From positions 1 to 64,000 of the forward strand of contig JAQGKC010000013.1 of NCBI GenBank assembly GCA_028290305.1: a DNA stretch of 64,000 nt, given 5' to 3'. This stretch comes from Bradyrhizobium sp. Its GTDB lineage: Bacteria; Pseudomonadota; Alphaproteobacteria; Rhizobiales; Xanthobacteraceae. Shown here in pieces: positions 1 through 8,429 of the stretch; the stretch's first letter is position 1, and every line of letters starts with the position of its first letter. A model generated the notes under the pieces. The model was not told the origin of the DNA. It worked only from the letters and a program-made list of their open reading frames with translations, and searched no databases. The translations under genes and the position numbers were made by a program.

Positions 1-274
1 CATACCCGGCGGCGCCGAAGAACAGGGCTTGTCCGAAGCTCATGATCCCGGCGTAGCCCCAGACGAGGTCGAAGGAGAGCGCGAACAGGCAGAGAATCAG
101 AACCCGCGTCGCATAGATCGTCAGATAGTCCTGCAACACCAGCGGCGACAGCGCCGCGATCACCAGCACGACGAGTTCGATGACCGGCAGCACGCCGCGG
201 CGCCGGGCGCGTGAGCCCGACGGCGCAAATTCAAGCGTCGATGTGGAGGCGGGGATCGATCTCGTTTCGGTCAT
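1..274 (-). CDS. HAAT-type ABC transporter permease (LivM/UrtC class), 3' part outside window
   Basis: Only the first 91 codons are inside the window; the gene continues past position 1. After a short polar arginine-rich N-terminus the protein has a hydrophobic helix and then the 'SFGQALFFGAAGY' stretch (about residues 78-90) typical of LivM-class inner-membrane permeases of branched-chain amino acid/urea/amide transporters. The ATG at 274 lies 8 nt after the stop of the binding-protein gene, so it is the third transporter gene of the operon after the LivH-type permease and the binding protein. ATPase genes are expected beyond the left edge but cannot be seen. The substrate is inferred from the operon's amidase: an amide or urea-like compound. 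Confidence 0.85.
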   Translation of the reverse strand, partial: MTETRSIPASTSTLEFAPSGSRARRRGVLPVIELVVLVIAALSPLVLQDYLTIYATRVLILCLFALSFDLVWGYAGIMSFGQALFFGAAGY

Positions 275-281
275 CGGCCGA

Positions 282-1502
282 TTAGCATTCCTTTGGATCG
301 ACGAGGCCGGCGCTGCGCGCCACAACCTCGTAAGTCCCGTTCTTGGCCACCGCCGTATACATCTTCATCTTGCAGTGCCGCTTACCCGGCACCATCTCGG
401 CGGGTCCGCCGGGGCCCTCGGCGATCTTGGCATGGTCGAGAGCGGCGGCGACCGCGTCGCGCTCGACGTTGCCGGCTTCCTTGACCGCGGCTTCCCATAA
501 CTTCAAGCCGCGATAGGTGCCGGTGGCGGCGCTGCCCGCGGCGAACAGGAATGTGCCGGGAAACTGCTTGTCGTATTCCGCCTGGATCTTGGCGCTGACC
601 GGATCCTCCGGCGTCAGGGCCTTGAAATAGTCAAGGCAGCTCGCGAGACCTTCGATCTCGCTGGGCTGGTTGATGCTGAGCGTGTTCTCGTCGTAGTAGA
701 CGCAGGAAAGGCGGCCGCCGTTCTTGAGGAAGCCCGCTTCCGACAACTGCTTGAAGAACGGACCGACGCCGGGCGGAATCACCGTGTTGAACACCACGTC
801 GACCTTGTTCGAGATGATGCGGTTGACGGTGGATGAGAAATCGATCTGGTCGAGCGGGTAGTACTCCTCGAATACCACCTCGCCGCCGTTGGCCTCGATC
901 ACCTTGCGGGCATAGACGTTCAGGGTATGCGGCCAGACGTAGTTGGCGCTCGGCAACGCGAACTTCTTGCCGCCGTTCTTGATCAGCCAGGGGATGAATT
1001 CATCGCATTGTTGCGCCGGGGTGGGGCCGGTGCAGAACAGATAGGGCGTGCACTCCTTGCCCTCGTAGAGCTGCGGATAGATATAAAGCGTCTTGCCGCG
1101 CGCGACGATCACGTCCTTGATGGCGTTGCGCATCGAGCTGGTGATGCCTCCCAACACGAGGTCGACCTTGTCGCGCTGGATCAGCTTGCGAACGTTGCCG
1201 ACAGCCACCGACTCATTCGATGCCGTGTCCTCGATGAACAATTCCAGCGGCCGGCCGAGCAAGCCACCGGCATCGTTGATCTCCTTCACCACCATTTTCG
1301 CGACATTGGCGTCGGCGTTGCCGGCGTAGCCGATCGGACCGGTCAAGTCGGTGGCGATGCCGACCTTGATGGGGCCCTCGGCCGCGTTCGCCCAATCCGG
1401 ACGAATGACCCAACTGCCGACGCCCGTCGCAAGCGCGGTGCTTGCGAAGGCAAAGTTGGAGAGAAAGCGGCGCCGGCTCGGTTGGCTGTGGTCGCTGAAC
1501 AT
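282..1502 (-). CDS. Amide/urea-type HAAT ABC transporter substrate-binding protein
   Basis: A 406-residue periplasmic binding protein. RRRFL at residues 10-14 followed by a hydrophobic stretch and ANA at 38-40 looks like a Tat signal peptide; the mature protein begins near residue 41 with the usual 'PIKVGIATDLTGPIG' start. It resembles the Peripla_BP_5 group (UrtA, AmiC, formamide/urea binders) more than LivK, with a conserved 'YIYPQLYEGKE' segment. The ATG at 1502 has a strong purine-rich ribosome site (AGGAAAAGGGG) about 8 nt upstream, whereas the longer reading frame upstream has none. It sits between the two permease genes of the amidase operon, so the ligand is probably the amidase substrate or a related short-chain amide. 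Confidence 0.88.
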   Translation of the reverse strand: MFSDHSQPSRRRFLSNFAFASTALATGVGSWVIRPDWANAAEGPIKVGIATDLTGPIGYAGNADANVAKMVVKEINDAGGLLGRPLELFIEDTASNESVAVGNVRKLIQRDKVDLVLGGITSSMRNAIKDVIVARGKTLYIYPQLYEGKECTPYLFCTGPTPAQQCDEFIPWLIKNGGKKFALPSANYVWPHTLNVYARKVIEANGGEVVFEEYYPLDQIDFSSTVNRIISNKVDVVFNTVIPPGVGPFFKQLSEAGFLKNGGRLSCVYYDENTLSINQPSEIEGLASCLDYFKALTPEDPVSAKIQAEYDKQFPGTFLFAAGSAATGTYRGLKLWEAAVKEAGNVERDAVAAALDHAKIAEGPGGPAEMVPGKRHCKMKMYTAVAKNGTYEVVARSAGLVDPKEC

Positions 1503-1506
1503 CGGA

Positions 1507-2364
1507 CTAAACCCCTTTTCCTGAAACGAGGCCCTGCGGCCGGAACTTGATGAACACGATCGCAAGAACGAACACGAGAACGTCGGCGATCACAGGCGGA
1601 ATGACCCACGGCAGCGCGGCCGCAAGCGTCCCGATGACGCCGGCGCCAGCCACCGGCCCCGCGAACGACCCGACACCACCGACCATCACCGCCACGAATC
1701 CCTGAATCAGAAAGCGAAGGCCAAGATCGGCAAACAGCGAGAACACAGGCACGATCAGCGCTCCGGCAAGACCTGCCAGAGCAGCACCGAATGCAAACGT
1801 GGCCCCGTAGATCGCGTTGGTCGAAATCCCCGATGCGCGGGCGAGCGCCGGATTTTCCAGCGATGCCCGGATTCGCAAGCCGAACGCCGTACGCGCCAAC
1901 AGCAGGTAACTGCACGCCATGACCAGCGCAGTGATGACGATGATCACAAGCCGCCAGGAGGAAAAGTGCATGGCGCCGAGATTGACCGATCCGCCGATCG
2001 GCTCCGGGACCGAGATATAAAGGCCGCCGATCAGGCCACGCACGATCTCCCGGATGATCAGCCCGAGCGCGTAAGTGCCGAGCATCGCGACAATCGGCGC
2101 CGCGTAGAATCGCCGGACCACCAGACGCTCCAGCACAAAGCCGAGGGCGCCGACCGCGAACGGAGCGACCGCCATTCCGACCCAGACCGGCGCACCCGCA
2201 TTATGCACGACATAGGTGATGTATGCGCCGAGCAGAACGAATTCGCCCTGTGCGAAATTGAAGATCCCCATCATGCTGGCGATGATGCCAAGTCCCAGCA
2301 CGACCAAAACCACGATCGCGCCGAAACTCATAATCTCGAACAAGGCGGTGAAGAGATTATCCAT
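1507..2364 (-). CDS. HAAT-type ABC transporter permease (LivH/UrtB class)
   Basis: A 285-residue, almost entirely hydrophobic protein. The first 40 residues include the family signature 'GIFNFAQGEFVLLGAY', equivalent to the N(L/F)AxGE motif in LivH/UrtB permeases, and there is a glycine-rich 'VMVGGVGSFAGPVAG' loop near residue 225. It forms the inner-membrane channel with the LivM-class protein at the left edge. It lies 35 nt downstream of the amidase stop and 4 nt upstream of the binding-protein start codon, so it is clearly in one operon with them. Confidence 0.9.
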   Translation of the reverse strand: MDNLFTALFEIMSFGAIVVLVVLGLGIIASMMGIFNFAQGEFVLLGAYITYVVHNAGAPVWVGMAVAPFAVGALGFVLERLVVRRFYAAPIVAMLGTYALGLIIREIVRGLIGGLYISVPEPIGGSVNLGAMHFSSWRLVIIVITALVMACSYLLLARTAFGLRIRASLENPALARASGISTNAIYGATFAFGAALAGLAGALIVPVFSLFADLGLRFLIQGFVAVMVGGVGSFAGPVAGAGVIGTLAAALPWVIPPVIADVLVFVLAIVFIKFRPQGLVSGKGV

Positions 2365-2399
2365 GCGGCATCACCAGCAACCTTACAGCCCTCCGCCAG

Positions 2400-3914
2400 T
2401 TACATCGTCTTCCAATCGCCCGATTGTTCAAAGGCATGCGCGGCACGATAGATCATCGGCTCGTCGAAATGCCGGCCGATCAGCATCAAACCGACGGGCA
2501 GCCCGTCCACCATGCCGCATGGCAGCGACATGGCTGGGTGGTGGGTGATATCAAACGGCGCGGTGTTCGTGATCATCTCGAACGCGCGCCCGATCTGCTC
2601 CTCGCGGCTTGCCCCCGGAGCAGGCAATGGCGTCGCCTTCATCGGCGTCGTCGGCATCAACAGCAGATCGTAGGTCTCGAGCGCCTTGTCGTAAGCCGCC
2701 GTTAGCCGACGCGAGATGTTGAGGGCTTTGCCATAATAGCGCGGGCCGAAATTGTTGTTGATGTAGGTGCCGAACATCAACATCATCTTGGTGGTTTCGG
2801 ATAGCGAATCCGCCTGCCCGCGCCAGCCGCGATGAAAATCCATCAGCGACGTCGAATAGAGATCCGAGCGGCTCAGGCCATAGCCGTCGCCAAACATCAT
2901 GGTCTGGGTCATGCCTTCCGTGCCGATCGGCATCCAGATCGCTGGCGCCACCATATGCATCGGGATGGAAACCTCCTCGACACTGGCGCCGAGACTGCTG
3001 AATCGCTTCGCCGCATCCATGACGCTCTCGTTCACGGCGGCTTCCGCACCGGCCTGCTCGAAACCTTCCTTGACGATGCCGATTTTCAGTCCCTTGACGC
3101 CGATACCAAGCGCCTTGGTGTAGTCCTGCACCTTTGGCGATTTGATCCTGGGATCGTAACCATCGTCGCCCGCCAGCACCTCGAGCAGCAACGCATTGTC
3201 GGCGACATTTGCGGTCATCGGCCCGGTGTGATCGACGAAAATCTCGATCGGCATAATGCCGGTGTAGGGCACAAGGCCCCAGGTCGGCTTCATGCCGTAG
3301 ACACCGCTGAAGGATGCGGGCATCCGTATCGAACCGCCCTGATCGCCGCCGATCGCCATATCGACTTCGCCGAGCGCGACCACGACTGCGCTGCCCGACG
3401 ACGACCCGCCAGCGGAATATCCCATCTTGTGCGGGTTGTGCACCGGGCCGGTCGAATTGGTGTGGCTGCCGCCAGACATGCAAAACGACTCGCAATGAAC
3501 CTTGCCGGCAATTTCCGCGCCGGCATCGAGCATGCGCGTGACGATCGTCGCGTCGAAATCCGGAACGAAGCCTTCGAGCGTCGACGAACCGTTCATCATC
3601 GGTACCCCGGCCAACATGATGTTGTCCTTTAACGCGACGATCTTGCCCTTCAGCTTGCCGCGGGCGGCGCCTTTGACGGTGGACTTCCGGTACCAGGCAT
3701 TGCGCGGGTTTTCCTCGGGCCCCGGCCGATAGCCCGGCGTCCGCGGGTATTTAACGACGGGAACTTCGTCCGGCATGGCGGCGACGACGTTGTAAGCATC
3801 GACCGAGCCCTGCATCAATCCGCGGAAGGAGGTAACGTCCTCATCGGTCAATGCCAAACCGCAATATTCGGCGACGGCGCGCAGTTGATCGGGCGTTGGA
3901 AGCGCTACTGACAC
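2400..3914 (-). CDS. Amidase-signature family amidase
   Basis: A 504-residue amidohydrolase that cleaves a carboxamide to the acid and ammonia. The Ser-cisSer-Lys triad of the amidase-signature family is visible: Lys96 in VALKDN, Ser171 in the GGSSSGSA loop and the nucleophile Ser195 in DQGGSIR (24 residues after Ser171, as in the family). The protein has no signal peptide, so it is cytoplasmic. The start is GTG at 3914, preceded by CAGGAG about 8 nt upstream; there is no in-frame ATG nearby. It heads a set of HAAT transporter genes (LivH, binding protein, LivM), implying uptake and hydrolysis of the same amide. Which amide cannot be told from sequence. Confidence 0.92.
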   Translation of the reverse strand: MSVALPTPDQLRAVAEYCGLALTDEDVTSFRGLMQGSVDAYNVVAAMPDEVPVVKYPRTPGYRPGPEENPRNAWYRKSTVKGAARGKLKGKIVALKDNIMLAGVPMMNGSSTLEGFVPDFDATIVTRMLDAGAEIAGKVHCESFCMSGGSHTNSTGPVHNPHKMGYSAGGSSSGSAVVVALGEVDMAIGGDQGGSIRMPASFSGVYGMKPTWGLVPYTGIMPIEIFVDHTGPMTANVADNALLLEVLAGDDGYDPRIKSPKVQDYTKALGIGVKGLKIGIVKEGFEQAGAEAAVNESVMDAAKRFSSLGASVEEVSIPMHMVAPAIWMPIGTEGMTQTMMFGDGYGLSRSDLYSTSLMDFHRGWRGQADSLSETTKMMLMFGTYINNNFGPRYYGKALNISRRLTAAYDKALETYDLLLMPTTPMKATPLPAPGASREEQIGRAFEMITNTAPFDITHHPAMSLPCGMVDGLPVGLMLIGRHFDEPMIYRAAHAFEQSGDWKTM

Positions 3915-4111
3915 GATGTCTTTCTCCTGTTTCTTGATCGCTCGTTCTTAGATCGGTTGAGGGAGACCGCCGGGTCGCCAGCACAACGCGCAAACATTAG
4001 CTGGCTAAGAACGGCAGAGAACCAATCTCATCTGGATCACTAGAAACAGAAATGTTTTCCTTTTCAAGTATTATTTCTTGCCGGGTCTGTTCGATGGCGG
4101 CCTGCACGCCG
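3915..4111 (-). other. Leader region between AmiC-like gene and amidase, with inverted repeat
   Basis: This 197-nt gap separates the AmiC-like gene from the amidase. It contains a 6-bp inverted repeat (GCCAGC at 3977-3982, GCTGGC at 4000-4005; 17-nt spacer) and an A/T-rich stretch around 4040-4080. I looked for ANTAR-type hexaloop hairpins here because of the amidase context and did not find a convincing one. It could hold an internal promoter for the amidase-transporter genes. Confidence 0.35.
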
Positions 4112-5296
4112 TCAGAATTTTTCGATCAGCTGAAAATCGAGGCCATCGGCTTCAGCCAGATAGATCGGCATGCAAGCGCTTCCGCGACGAATGCCGATGC
4201 GACCTCTTGCGCCGTCATAGTCCACGTTCATCGCGTTCGCGAGCAGCGGCTTGATGGCCAGCGATCCCGCCCGCGATGCGACCGTATCGAGAAACCGGAG
4301 TCCTTCATAGTTCGACTGCCCGACGGAGCCAAGCGGCGGCGCGTAGCGGCCAAACGAAGCCTCGTATTGGCAACGAAAAGCATCATTTTCGCGCGACGCC
4401 ATGTCCACGAAATACCCGGAGGCACAGAAAAGATTTTCGGTGTTATCGGCTCCGATTCCAAGCAGGACGGTTTCATCCATCGCCCCCGCCAGACGAAGCA
4501 TCTTCGACGCTAACCCCTGTTCGGCAAAAGCGCGGTTGAAAACGATGCTGTCGGTGCCGATTAGCGAAATAAGAACGACGTCGGGCTTGGCGGCGCGGAT
4601 CCGCGCGATTTGCGCACTGTGATCGTGCTCGCCCATCCGGACAAATTCTTCGCCGACGACACGCCCGCCCGCACCGGCGATATATTTCTTGGTCGCCCGG
4701 TGGGACAGCCAGGGCCAGACGTAGTCGCTGCCGATCAGGTACCATCGCGACGCGTTCTTGGCGTTCGCCAGCCATTCGATCGCAGGGCGCGATTGAGCCC
4801 GCGGCGTTTCGCCGATCGCCATCACGCCCGGCGTTCTCTCTCCGCCCTCGTATACGGGCGTATAGACATAGGGAATGCGGCCGGCGACAACTTTTCGAAG
4901 CGCGACCCTGACCGCACTGATGTGCGATCCCATGATGATATCAGCGTCGTCGGAGGCGACCACGTCCGACGCGGTCCGGACGACATCCTCGATGCTGCCC
5001 CCCGCATCATGAAAGACGACCTCGATTTCGCGACCCAGGATGCCGCCGCGCCGGTTGATCTCCGATGCCGCCAGCAGCGTACTGTTGGTGGCGGACGGCC
5101 CCCAGATTCCGGCAGGACCGGTCAGCGAAGTGAAGTTGGCGATCCGAAGCTTCTTGCGATCGCGATGCTGCCGAAAAAAATCCGGCCGCGGCGTTTGCGC
5201 AAAAGTGTCCCCGCCCGGCCAGGACGGACCCTTCAGCAGCCAATCCAGCGGCATCGGCACGCCGCCGGTCGTTCCAAGTTGCGTGGTTGAGAGCAC
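4112..5296 (-). CDS. AmiC/UrtA-like ligand-binding protein without export signal
   Basis: A 394-residue protein of the amide/urea-binding Peripla_BP_5 group, recognisable from 'RIANFTSLTGPAGIWG', 'SEINRRGGILGREIEV' and the 'YTPVYEGGE' segment shared with the other amide binders in this window. The first 45 residues are polar and proline-rich, without a hydrophobic signal segment, which fits a cytosolic sensor of AmiC type better than a transporter subunit. I chose the GTG at 5296 because AAAGGAG lies 6 nt before it; the longer frame to 5347 would run into the MarR operator region. It precedes the amidase and lies divergent to a MarR gene. A periplasmic protein with an unrecognised leader is the alternative. 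Confidence 0.72.
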   Translation of the reverse strand: MLSTTQLGTTGGVPMPLDWLLKGPSWPGGDTFAQTPRPDFFRQHRDRKKLRIANFTSLTGPAGIWGPSATNSTLLAASEINRRGGILGREIEVVFHDAGGSIEDVVRTASDVVASDDADIIMGSHISAVRVALRKVVAGRIPYVYTPVYEGGERTPGVMAIGETPRAQSRPAIEWLANAKNASRWYLIGSDYVWPWLSHRATKKYIAGAGGRVVGEEFVRMGEHDHSAQIARIRAAKPDVVLISLIGTDSIVFNRAFAEQGLASKMLRLAGAMDETVLLGIGADNTENLFCASGYFVDMASRENDAFRCQYEASFGRYAPPLGSVGQSNYEGLRFLDTVASRAGSLAIKPLLANAMNVDYDGARGRIGIRRGSACMPIYLAEADGLDFQLIEKF

Positions 5297-5370
5297 CTCG
5301 CTCTCCTTTCGGCTTTCCGTCGGCGTGAGACCAGCGTATCGCGACAACCGAAATATCCTAGTGGAAAATA

Positions 5371-5382
5371 TTGAATATTCAA
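5371..5382. promoter_or_regulatory. Perfect 12-bp palindrome, candidate MarR operator
   Basis: TTGAATATTCAA is a perfect palindrome between the divergent MarR gene (GTG at 5456) and the AmiC-like gene (GTG at 5296). Its TTG-N6-CAA form matches typical MarR-family operators. Read on the minus strand its first half can serve as a -35 box (TTGAAT) for the AmiC-like gene, with TAGGAT 16 nt downstream, so bound MarR would block that promoter. This is inferred from position and symmetry. Confidence 0.6.
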
Positions 5383-5455
5383 CGATTCACGTGCATACAG
5401 AACAAGCAAAGTCGCTCAATAATCATCCAGAAACCGAAGAACGAAGTCCAGGACC

Positions 5456-5893
5456 GTGGCCAGATCGCCGAGTAAACCCATCACCGAGCACCTCGCTTAT
5501 CTGCTTGCGCAGGCAAACCGGGAAATCAATCGACAACTGGACGCGCGCTTCCGAACGGAAGGCGTACCGGTGGAACAGTGGCGTATTCTGAAAATCCTTT
5601 CGGACGGCAAGGGTCATTCGATGGGTGAACTCGCGGAAGCGGTGCTGCTTAATCATCCGACCCTGACGAAGATGATCGATCGCATGGTGTCCGACTCGCT
5701 GGTTTACCGCGTCCAGGATGCCGACGACCGGCGCAAGGTGCTGATGTTTAGTTCCGACCGCGGAAAGGCGCTGACTCAGCGCTTGAATTCGCTTGCGCTG
5801 AGCCAGGAGTCCCACATCGCCGAAAGTTACGGCAACAAGGCGACGGCGGAATTGAAACGGCTTCTGGAAAGCCTGATTGAGAAAGCGAACTGA
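5456..5893 (+). CDS. MarR-family transcriptional regulator
   Basis: A 145-residue winged-helix regulator. The MarR core is clear: 'VEQWRILKIL' (about 39-48), the recognition helix region 'NHPTLTKMIDRMVSDSLV' (66-83) and the wing 'DADDRRKVLMFSSDRGKAL' (89-107), followed by a C-terminal dimerisation helix. The start is GTG at 5456 with AGGA just upstream; spacing is short, so the exact start is less certain. It is divergent to the AmiC-like/amidase/transporter genes, with a palindrome between them, and probably represses them until an amide-related ligand binds. Confidence 0.88.
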   Translation: MARSPSKPITEHLAYLLAQANREINRQLDARFRTEGVPVEQWRILKILSDGKGHSMGELAEAVLLNHPTLTKMIDRMVSDSLVYRVQDADDRRKVLMFSSDRGKALTQRLNSLALSQESHIAESYGNKATAELKRLLESLIEKAN

Positions 5894-5988
5894 ACGTCCA
5901 ATCTGGTCAACAAAGTGGAACATGTCCGTCTCCGCCGGATTCTGCGAAGCTATCGCCAGGCTTTGATGCCGTCTCCCGCCGTCTCAAG

Positions 5989-6975
5989 TCAGAGATAGGA
6001 TTTCAGGATTGACGCACCGAGCGTGTATTTCGGATCCACCATGTTACCGAGGCGCACGCGGCCGCATTGGGTAAGAAGCATATACGCGTCAAGCTCCTCG
6101 AAACCGAAATCGGCCGCCATCCAGCGGATCAGCTCGCGATAGGCGATGCGGGCAGCGTCCTCCATCGGGCGGCTCGAGCCGATCGTCATGAAAAACTTTT
6201 CGTTTTCCAGCCGCGGCCACTTGAACTTCCACTTCTTGATGAGATCGACTTGCAGCGTAGTCACGGTCGGATGCTCCAGCGCAACGCCGCACAATTCGCC
6301 GTCGCCCTGGGTGGCGTGGCAGTCGCCCAAATACAGCAGCGCTCCGGGTGCGTTGACCGGCAAGTAGATCACCGCGTCAACCGCGACGTCAGGCAAATCC
6401 ATGTTGCCGCCATAGTAGTCCGGCTGAAGCGAGGTGATCGCTTCGATTTCCGGTGAGGTACCGATGGTTCCGATGAAGGGCTGATAGGGCAAGGTGAGCT
6501 TGTCGCTCCATTTGATGCCGCCCTCAAGCGTGACCTCGACCTTCTTGACCCGTTCGGGCAACGGCGGATTGAGCAAAGCAGTATCGCCGGTCGCGACCAG
6601 GCCGCCGAATTCAGTGATCAGACACGTCGTTCCCACCGGTTGTGGCCCGCGCGGTACGATCGATTTGATGTACACCGCGAGCGTATCGCCCTTCTCGGCG
6701 CCGTTGACATAGATCGGCCCGTTCTGCGGATTGAGGAACGGGAAATTCAAGATCTCGCTAGGCTTGTCGGTTTCGTGCTTGATCTTGCCTTCGAACGCAT
6801 CGTGCGTTTCGGCCGATATCACCGATCCCGGATCCACCTTCAGCACCGGTTTCGCGAACGGACCGTAGACGTAGTGATATTGGCCCTGACTCTCTTCGGT
6901 GATGGAGTAAGTCTTGCCCGGCTTGCCTTTCGCGAGACCCCTGCGGGCCATAATGGAAGTTTCTAGCCATGACAT
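5989..6975 (-). CDS. fmdA: Formamidase/acetamidase (FmdA_AmdA family)
   Basis: A 328-residue enzyme of the FmdA/AmdA family, which hydrolyses formamide (or acetamide) to the acid and ammonia in the cytoplasm. Family marks are the metal-site-like GDCHATQGDGELCG (217-230), His58 in ETHDAFEG and YYGGNMDLPDV near 188-198. Length fits the bacterial formamidase class rather than the longer fungal forms. The ATG at 6975 has AAGGA 8-9 nt upstream. It is the last gene of the amiC-amiR-transporter operon, 31 nt after the LivF-type gene, so the operon imports an amide, senses it through AmiC/AmiR and hydrolyses it here. Formamide versus acetamide cannot be decided from sequence. Confidence 0.9.
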   Translation of the reverse strand: MSWLETSIMARRGLAKGKPGKTYSITEESQGQYHYVYGPFAKPVLKVDPGSVISAETHDAFEGKIKHETDKPSEILNFPFLNPQNGPIYVNGAEKGDTLAVYIKSIVPRGPQPVGTTCLITEFGGLVATGDTALLNPPLPERVKKVEVTLEGGIKWSDKLTLPYQPFIGTIGTSPEIEAITSLQPDYYGGNMDLPDVAVDAVIYLPVNAPGALLYLGDCHATQGDGELCGVALEHPTVTTLQVDLIKKWKFKWPRLENEKFFMTIGSSRPMEDAARIAYRELIRWMAADFGFEELDAYMLLTQCGRVRLGNMVDPKYTLGASILKSYL

Positions 6976-7006
6976 GTTGATGATCCTTCTTGCTGGTTGA
7001 AAACTC

Positions 7007-7720
7007 TCAGACGGCGAGATGCCGTCGCACGACCTCGCGATCGTCGAGGTCCTCCGGCGTCAGCGCGGCGACGATCCGGCCCTTGTCCATGACGTAGCAG
7101 CGCTGCGCCATGGCACGGATCATGTCGAGATTCTGCTCGACGAAGACGATGGTGACATTGGTCCGGCGATTCAGATCGACAATGGTGCGGGCGATATCCT
7201 GCACGATCGATGGCTGAATGCCCTCCGATGGCTCATCAAGCAGGATCAGCGACGGCTTGCTGATCATGACACGGCCGATTGCCAGTTGCTGCTGCTGACC
7301 GCCGGACATGGTTCCGGCCTGCTGGCTGCGCCGTTCGGCGAGGATCGGAAACGTGGTGTAGACGCGGCTGTAATCTTCAGGACCGACCTTGCCGCCGATC
7401 ATTTCGCCGACCTTGAGGTTCTCCTCGACGCTCATGCGCGGGAAAACGTCGCGACCCTGCGGCACGTAGCCGATTCCGAGGCGGGCGCGGCGATGCGCCA
7501 CCAGCGCGCTGACATCCTGCCCTTTGAACACGATGGAACCTTCCGTCGGCGGCAGCAACCCGATCAGCGTCCGCATCAGCGTCGACTTGCCGACACCATT
7601 GCGGCCGATCACCGCGACGATCTCGCCTTCGCGCACGTCCATGTCGATGCCCTGCAGCACCGGCTTGCCGCCGTAGCCGGAGCGGAGCTTGAGCGCAGTG
7701 AGGACGATTTCCTTACGCAT
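7007..7720 (-). CDS. HAAT-type ABC transporter ATPase (LivF/UrtE class)
   Basis: A 237-residue ATPase with Walker A GRNGVGKST (39-47), signature MSGGQQQQLAIGR and Walker B/D-loop 'LILLDEPSEGIQPSI'. The 'DEPSEGIQPSIV' form is characteristic of LivF/UrtE rather than LivG. The ATG at 7720 is inside the end of the LivG-type gene (8-nt overlap), so the two ATPases are translationally coupled. It energises amide uptake in the AmiC/AmiR-controlled operon. Confidence 0.93.
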   Translation of the reverse strand: MRKEIVLTALKLRSGYGGKPVLQGIDMDVREGEIVAVIGRNGVGKSTLMRTLIGLLPPTEGSIVFKGQDVSALVAHRRARLGIGYVPQGRDVFPRMSVEENLKVGEMIGGKVGPEDYSRVYTTFPILAERRSQQAGTMSGGQQQQLAIGRVMISKPSLILLDEPSEGIQPSIVQDIARTIVDLNRRTNVTIVFVEQNLDMIRAMAQRCYVMDKGRIVAALTPEDLDDREVVRRHLAV

Positions 7721-8429
7721 GGCCGTGCCCCAGATAAATCGCCGCGACGCGCTCGTCGGCGACGATCTCCTCGATCGTGCCTTGCGCGAAGATCCGGCCG
7801 AGATGCAGCACGGTGACCCTTCTGGCCACCTGCCGGACAAAGCTCATATCGTGCTCGACCGCGAGAATGGTGACGCCATTGGCGTTCAAGGTCTGGACGA
7901 TTTCGCCGGTGGCGAACGTTTCAGCCGGCGACATGCCGGCGGTCGGCTCGTCCAGCAGCAACAGCTTCGGTTTCAGGCTGATCGCCATGCCGATCTCGAG
8001 CCATTGTTTCTGGCCGTGACTGAGATTGCCGGCGAGTTGCTCGCCCACGTCGAGCAAATGCAGGAAATCAAGCAGCCGGTCGGCCTCTGCATCGAGCGAA
8101 CCGCCCTCGAGATGATGCTGCAGCGCTATTTCGAGGTTTTGTCGCGCACTCAGCGCCTTGAAGATGCCCGGCACCTGAAACTTGACGCTCATGCCGCGCC
8201 GGATCCGCTGGAACGACTTCAGCGCCGTGATGTCGTGTCCTGCATAAAAAATACTGCCGCTGGACGGCGCGTGCTCGCCAAGGATCAGGCGGAACAACGT
8301 GCTCTTGCCGGCGCCGTTGGGGCCGATCAGGCAGTGAATCTCGCCCTCTTCGAGCGCAAGGTTGACATCAGCGGTGACGTGAAGGCCGCCGAAGTGCTTG
8401 TTGAGACCGCGGGTTTCGAGAATCGACAT
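7713..8429 (-). CDS. HAAT-type ABC transporter ATPase (LivG/UrtD class)
   Basis: A 238-residue ATPase: Walker A GPNGAGKST (36-44), signature LSHGQKQWLEIG and Walker B 'LLLLDEPTAGMSP'. The LSHGQ signature and 'KFQVPGIF' in the Q-loop region resemble UrtD, the urea/amide branch of the LivG family. The ATG at 8429 overlaps the TGA of the LivM-type gene (TGATG). It pairs with the downstream LivF-type ATPase. Confidence 0.93.
   Translation of the reverse strand: MSILETRGLNKHFGGLHVTADVNLALEEGEIHCLIGPNGAGKSTLFRLILGEHAPSSGSIFYAGHDITALKSFQRIRRGMSVKFQVPGIFKALSARQNLEIALQHHLEGGSLDAEADRLLDFLHLLDVGEQLAGNLSHGQKQWLEIGMAISLKPKLLLLDEPTAGMSPAETFATGEIVQTLNANGVTILAVEHDMSFVRQVARRVTVLHLGRIFAQGTIEEIVADERVAAIYLGHGHA

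Noticed and set aside
927..1550. Long plus-strand frame opposite the binding-protein gene
   Set aside because: It is antisense to a clear binding-protein gene, is rich in Arg/Asp/His as expected of a GC-rich shadow frame, and shows no domain or ribosome site. The same applies to many long frames elsewhere (e.g. 8450-9385, 9477-10634, 52086-53759, 54863-55699, 62507-63694).
3977..4005. GCCAGC/GCTGGC inverted repeat in the amidase leader as an ANTAR target
   Set aside because: The 17-nt loop does not form the hexaloop with A1 and G4, and no second hairpin is present. Kept only as a weak leader feature.
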